NCBI GenBank assembly: GCA_017617235.1
Contig: JAFZWQ010000001.1
Coordinates: forward strand, 1 to 42,496
Length of the DNA: 42,496 bases
Direction of reading: 5' to 3'
Source: Bacteroidaceae bacterium
GTDB taxonomy: Bacteria; Bacteroidota; Bacteroidia; Bacteroidales; Bacteroidaceae
Shown: positions 41,238-42,496 of the stretch, piece after piece
How the letters are laid out: each line of letters opens with the position of its first letter
Position numbering within the stretch: position 1 is the stretch's first letter
The notes under the pieces: generated by a model
Databases searched by the model: none
The model's input: the letters and a program-made list of their open reading frames with translations, nothing else
What the model was told of the DNA's origin: nothing
Position numbers and translations under genes: made by a program

Positions 41238-42496
41238 ATGAGTCAGAAAAGAGTTTACACCTTCGGAAACGGACAAGCCGAAGGTAATGCCCAGATGCGT
41301 GAAGCACTGGGTGGTAAGGGTGCGAACCTGGCCGAGATGAACCACATCGGTGTGCCTGTTCCTCCCGGTTTCACCATCACCACCGACGTATGTAACGAGT
41401 ATTACGAAGTTGGTCAGGAGAAGATTATGGAGCTGCTGAACGACGATGTAATGGCCGCTGTTGCCCACGTCGAGAAGCTGATGAACTGCAAGTTCGGCGA
41501 TGCTGCAAATCCCCTGTTGGTCAGCGTTCGTTCGGGTGCCCGTGCCAGTATGCCCGGTATGATGGATACCATCCTGAACCTGGGTCTGAACGACGAGGTT
41601 GCCGAGGGTATGGTGAAGAAGACCAATAACCCCCACTTCGTATATGACAGCTACCGTCGTTTCGTACAGATGTACGGCGATGTTGTGCTGGAGATGAAGC
41701 CCGTGAACAAGACCGACATCGACCCGTTCGAGGAAATCATCGAGCAGGTGAAGGCCATCCGTGGCGTGAAGCTGGACAAGGACCTGAGCGTCGAAGAGCT
41801 GAAGGAACTGGTCGTCCGCTTCAAGAAAGCCATCAAGGAGCGCACTGGCAAAGATTTCCCCAACGACCCCGTAGAGCAGCTGTGGGGTGCCATCTGCGCC
41901 GTGTTCCGTTCATGGATGAACGAGCGTGCTATTCTCTATCGTAAGATGGAAGGCATACCCGACGAGTGGGGAACCGCAGTCTCAGTCATGGCAATGGTGT
42001 TTGGTAACATGGGCGACACTTCCGCAACGGGTGTTTGCTTCAGCCGCGACGCCGCCAACGGTGAGCCTCTGTTCAACGGCGAGTACCTCGTCAATGCTCA
42101 GGGCGAAGACGTTGTTGCCGGTATCCGTACACCGCAGCAGATTACTAAGATTGGTTCACAGCGCTGGGCTGAGCGCGCCGGTATCTCTGAGGCTGAGCGC
42201 GTTGCCAAGTATCCTTCGATGGAGGAGGCTATGCCTGATGTCTATGCTCAGCTGAACCAGATTCAGCAGAACCTGGAGAACCACTACCACGACATGCAGG
42301 ACATGGAGTTCACCGTCCAGGAGGGCAAGCTGTGGTTCCTGCAGACTCGTAATGGTAAGCGTACCGGTGCTGCTATGGTGAAGATTGCCATCGACCTGCT
42401 CCACGAGGGTAAGATTGATGAGAAGACTGCCATCCTGCGTTGTGAGCCCCAGAAGCTCGACGAGCTGCTGCACCCCGTATTCGACAAGAAGGCCCT
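41238..42496 (+). CDS. ppdK: Pyruvate, phosphate dikinase (5' part; runs off the window)
   Basis: First 419 codons of PPDK, which interconverts pyruvate, ATP and phosphate with PEP, AMP and pyrophosphate. It begins MSQKRVYTFGNGQAEGN. The ATP-grasp domain is visible: ALGGKGANLAEM, VPVPPGFTITTD, VSVRSGARASMPGMMDTILNLG, VQMYGDVV, MVFGNMGDTSATGVCFSRD, NAQGEDVVAGIRTPQQI, and the strand-end Gln in LWFLQTRNGKRT. The phospho-histidine and PEP-binding domains lie beyond the right edge. The sequence is open to the last base with no frameshift. In anaerobic Bacteroidetes it is a glycolytic/gluconeogenic enzyme. Confidence 0.96.
   Translation, partial: MSQKRVYTFGNGQAEGNAQMREALGGKGANLAEMNHIGVPVPPGFTITTDVCNEYYEVGQEKIMELLNDDVMAAVAHVEKLMNCKFGDAANPLLVSVRSGARASMPGMMDTILNLGLNDEVAEGMVKKTNNPHFVYDSYRRFVQMYGDVVLEMKPVNKTDIDPFEEIIEQVKAIRGVKLDKDLSVEELKELVVRFKKAIKERTGKDFPNDPVEQLWGAICAVFRSWMNERAILYRKMEGIPDEWGTAVSVMAMVFGNMGDTSATGVCFSRDAANGEPLFNGEYLVNAQGEDVVAGIRTPQQITKIGSQRWAERAGISEAERVAKYPSMEEAMPDVYAQLNQIQQNLENHYHDMQDMEFTVQEGKLWFLQTRNGKRTGAAMVKIAIDLLHEGKIDEKTAILRCEPQKLDELLHPVFDKKA

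Noticed and set aside
1-42496. tRNA or rRNA genes
   Set aside because: No cloverleaf-like GTTCxAxxC arms with CCA-type ends or rRNA signatures were noticed; no systematic scan was possible by eye.

Overview
The window looks like Bacteroidales chromosome, most likely a Prevotella-type gut or rumen bacterium. Three things point there. Promoters repeatedly fit the Bacteroidetes pattern TTTG, 19-20 bp, TAnnTTTG. Secreted proteins carry Por/T9SS-like C-terminal tails (YDLxGR ... GIYI). The sugar operons use sodium-symport and MFS transporters with mutarotases. No species can be named from the sequence alone.

Layout. 1-5.9 kb: a type II-C CRISPR-Cas locus. It holds the last visible 47-bp repeat of an array that leaves the left edge, cas2, cas1, a 1386-aa cas9, and a divergent tracrRNA with its own promoter and terminator. 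6.1-10.5 kb: a HigBA toxin-antitoxin module flanked by a duplicated terminator/gene end, a secreted alkaline phosphatase, an FprA-type flavoprotein, and a zeta-toxin-like kinase overlapping a small partner gene. 10.5-18.2 kb: trmD, then a three-gene operon of exported proteins (two Omp28-like proteins and an 1097-aa protein with two esterase domains). 18.36-20.56 kb: a secreted GH36 alpha-galactosidase on the + strand. 20.65-29.78 kb: an L-arabinose operon (mutarotase lipoprotein, MFS transporter, SSS symporter, GxxExxY protein, araD, araA, araB). 30.2-32.9 kb: a C10 cysteine protease. 32.9-33.9 kb: a repeat-rich gap with a sigma-factor remnant. 33.9-37.7 kb: a galactose operon (galM, MFS transporter, galK). 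37.8-41.0 kb: grpE-dnaJ-folC. 41.24 kb to the end: the start of ppdK.

The catabolic genes fit together. Exported alpha-galactosidase and esterases would release sugars from plant polysaccharides, the symporters import them, mutarotases set the anomer, and AraA/AraB/AraD or GalK feed them into central metabolism.

The most unusual content is a layer of small repeats spread through ordinary genes. (1) A 9-nt repeat element (units ending ACAGAG) with inverted arms occurs twice in the arabinose operon. One copy encloses a GxxExxY gene with a PD-(D/E)XK-like motif; the other has the same arms but only 12 bp between them. A half-element sits in frame inside grpE. (2) Five GC-rich inverted-arm elements of about 120-140 bp lie in operon gaps, in both orientations, and one supplies the folC start. 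(3) Seven-to-eight-base short tandem repeats lie in linkers, a signal peptide, and inside folC. (4) A 162-bp element has 26-bp perfect inverted ends around a 32-bp perfect AT palindrome. The GxxExxY pair is the best candidate for a new mobile system.
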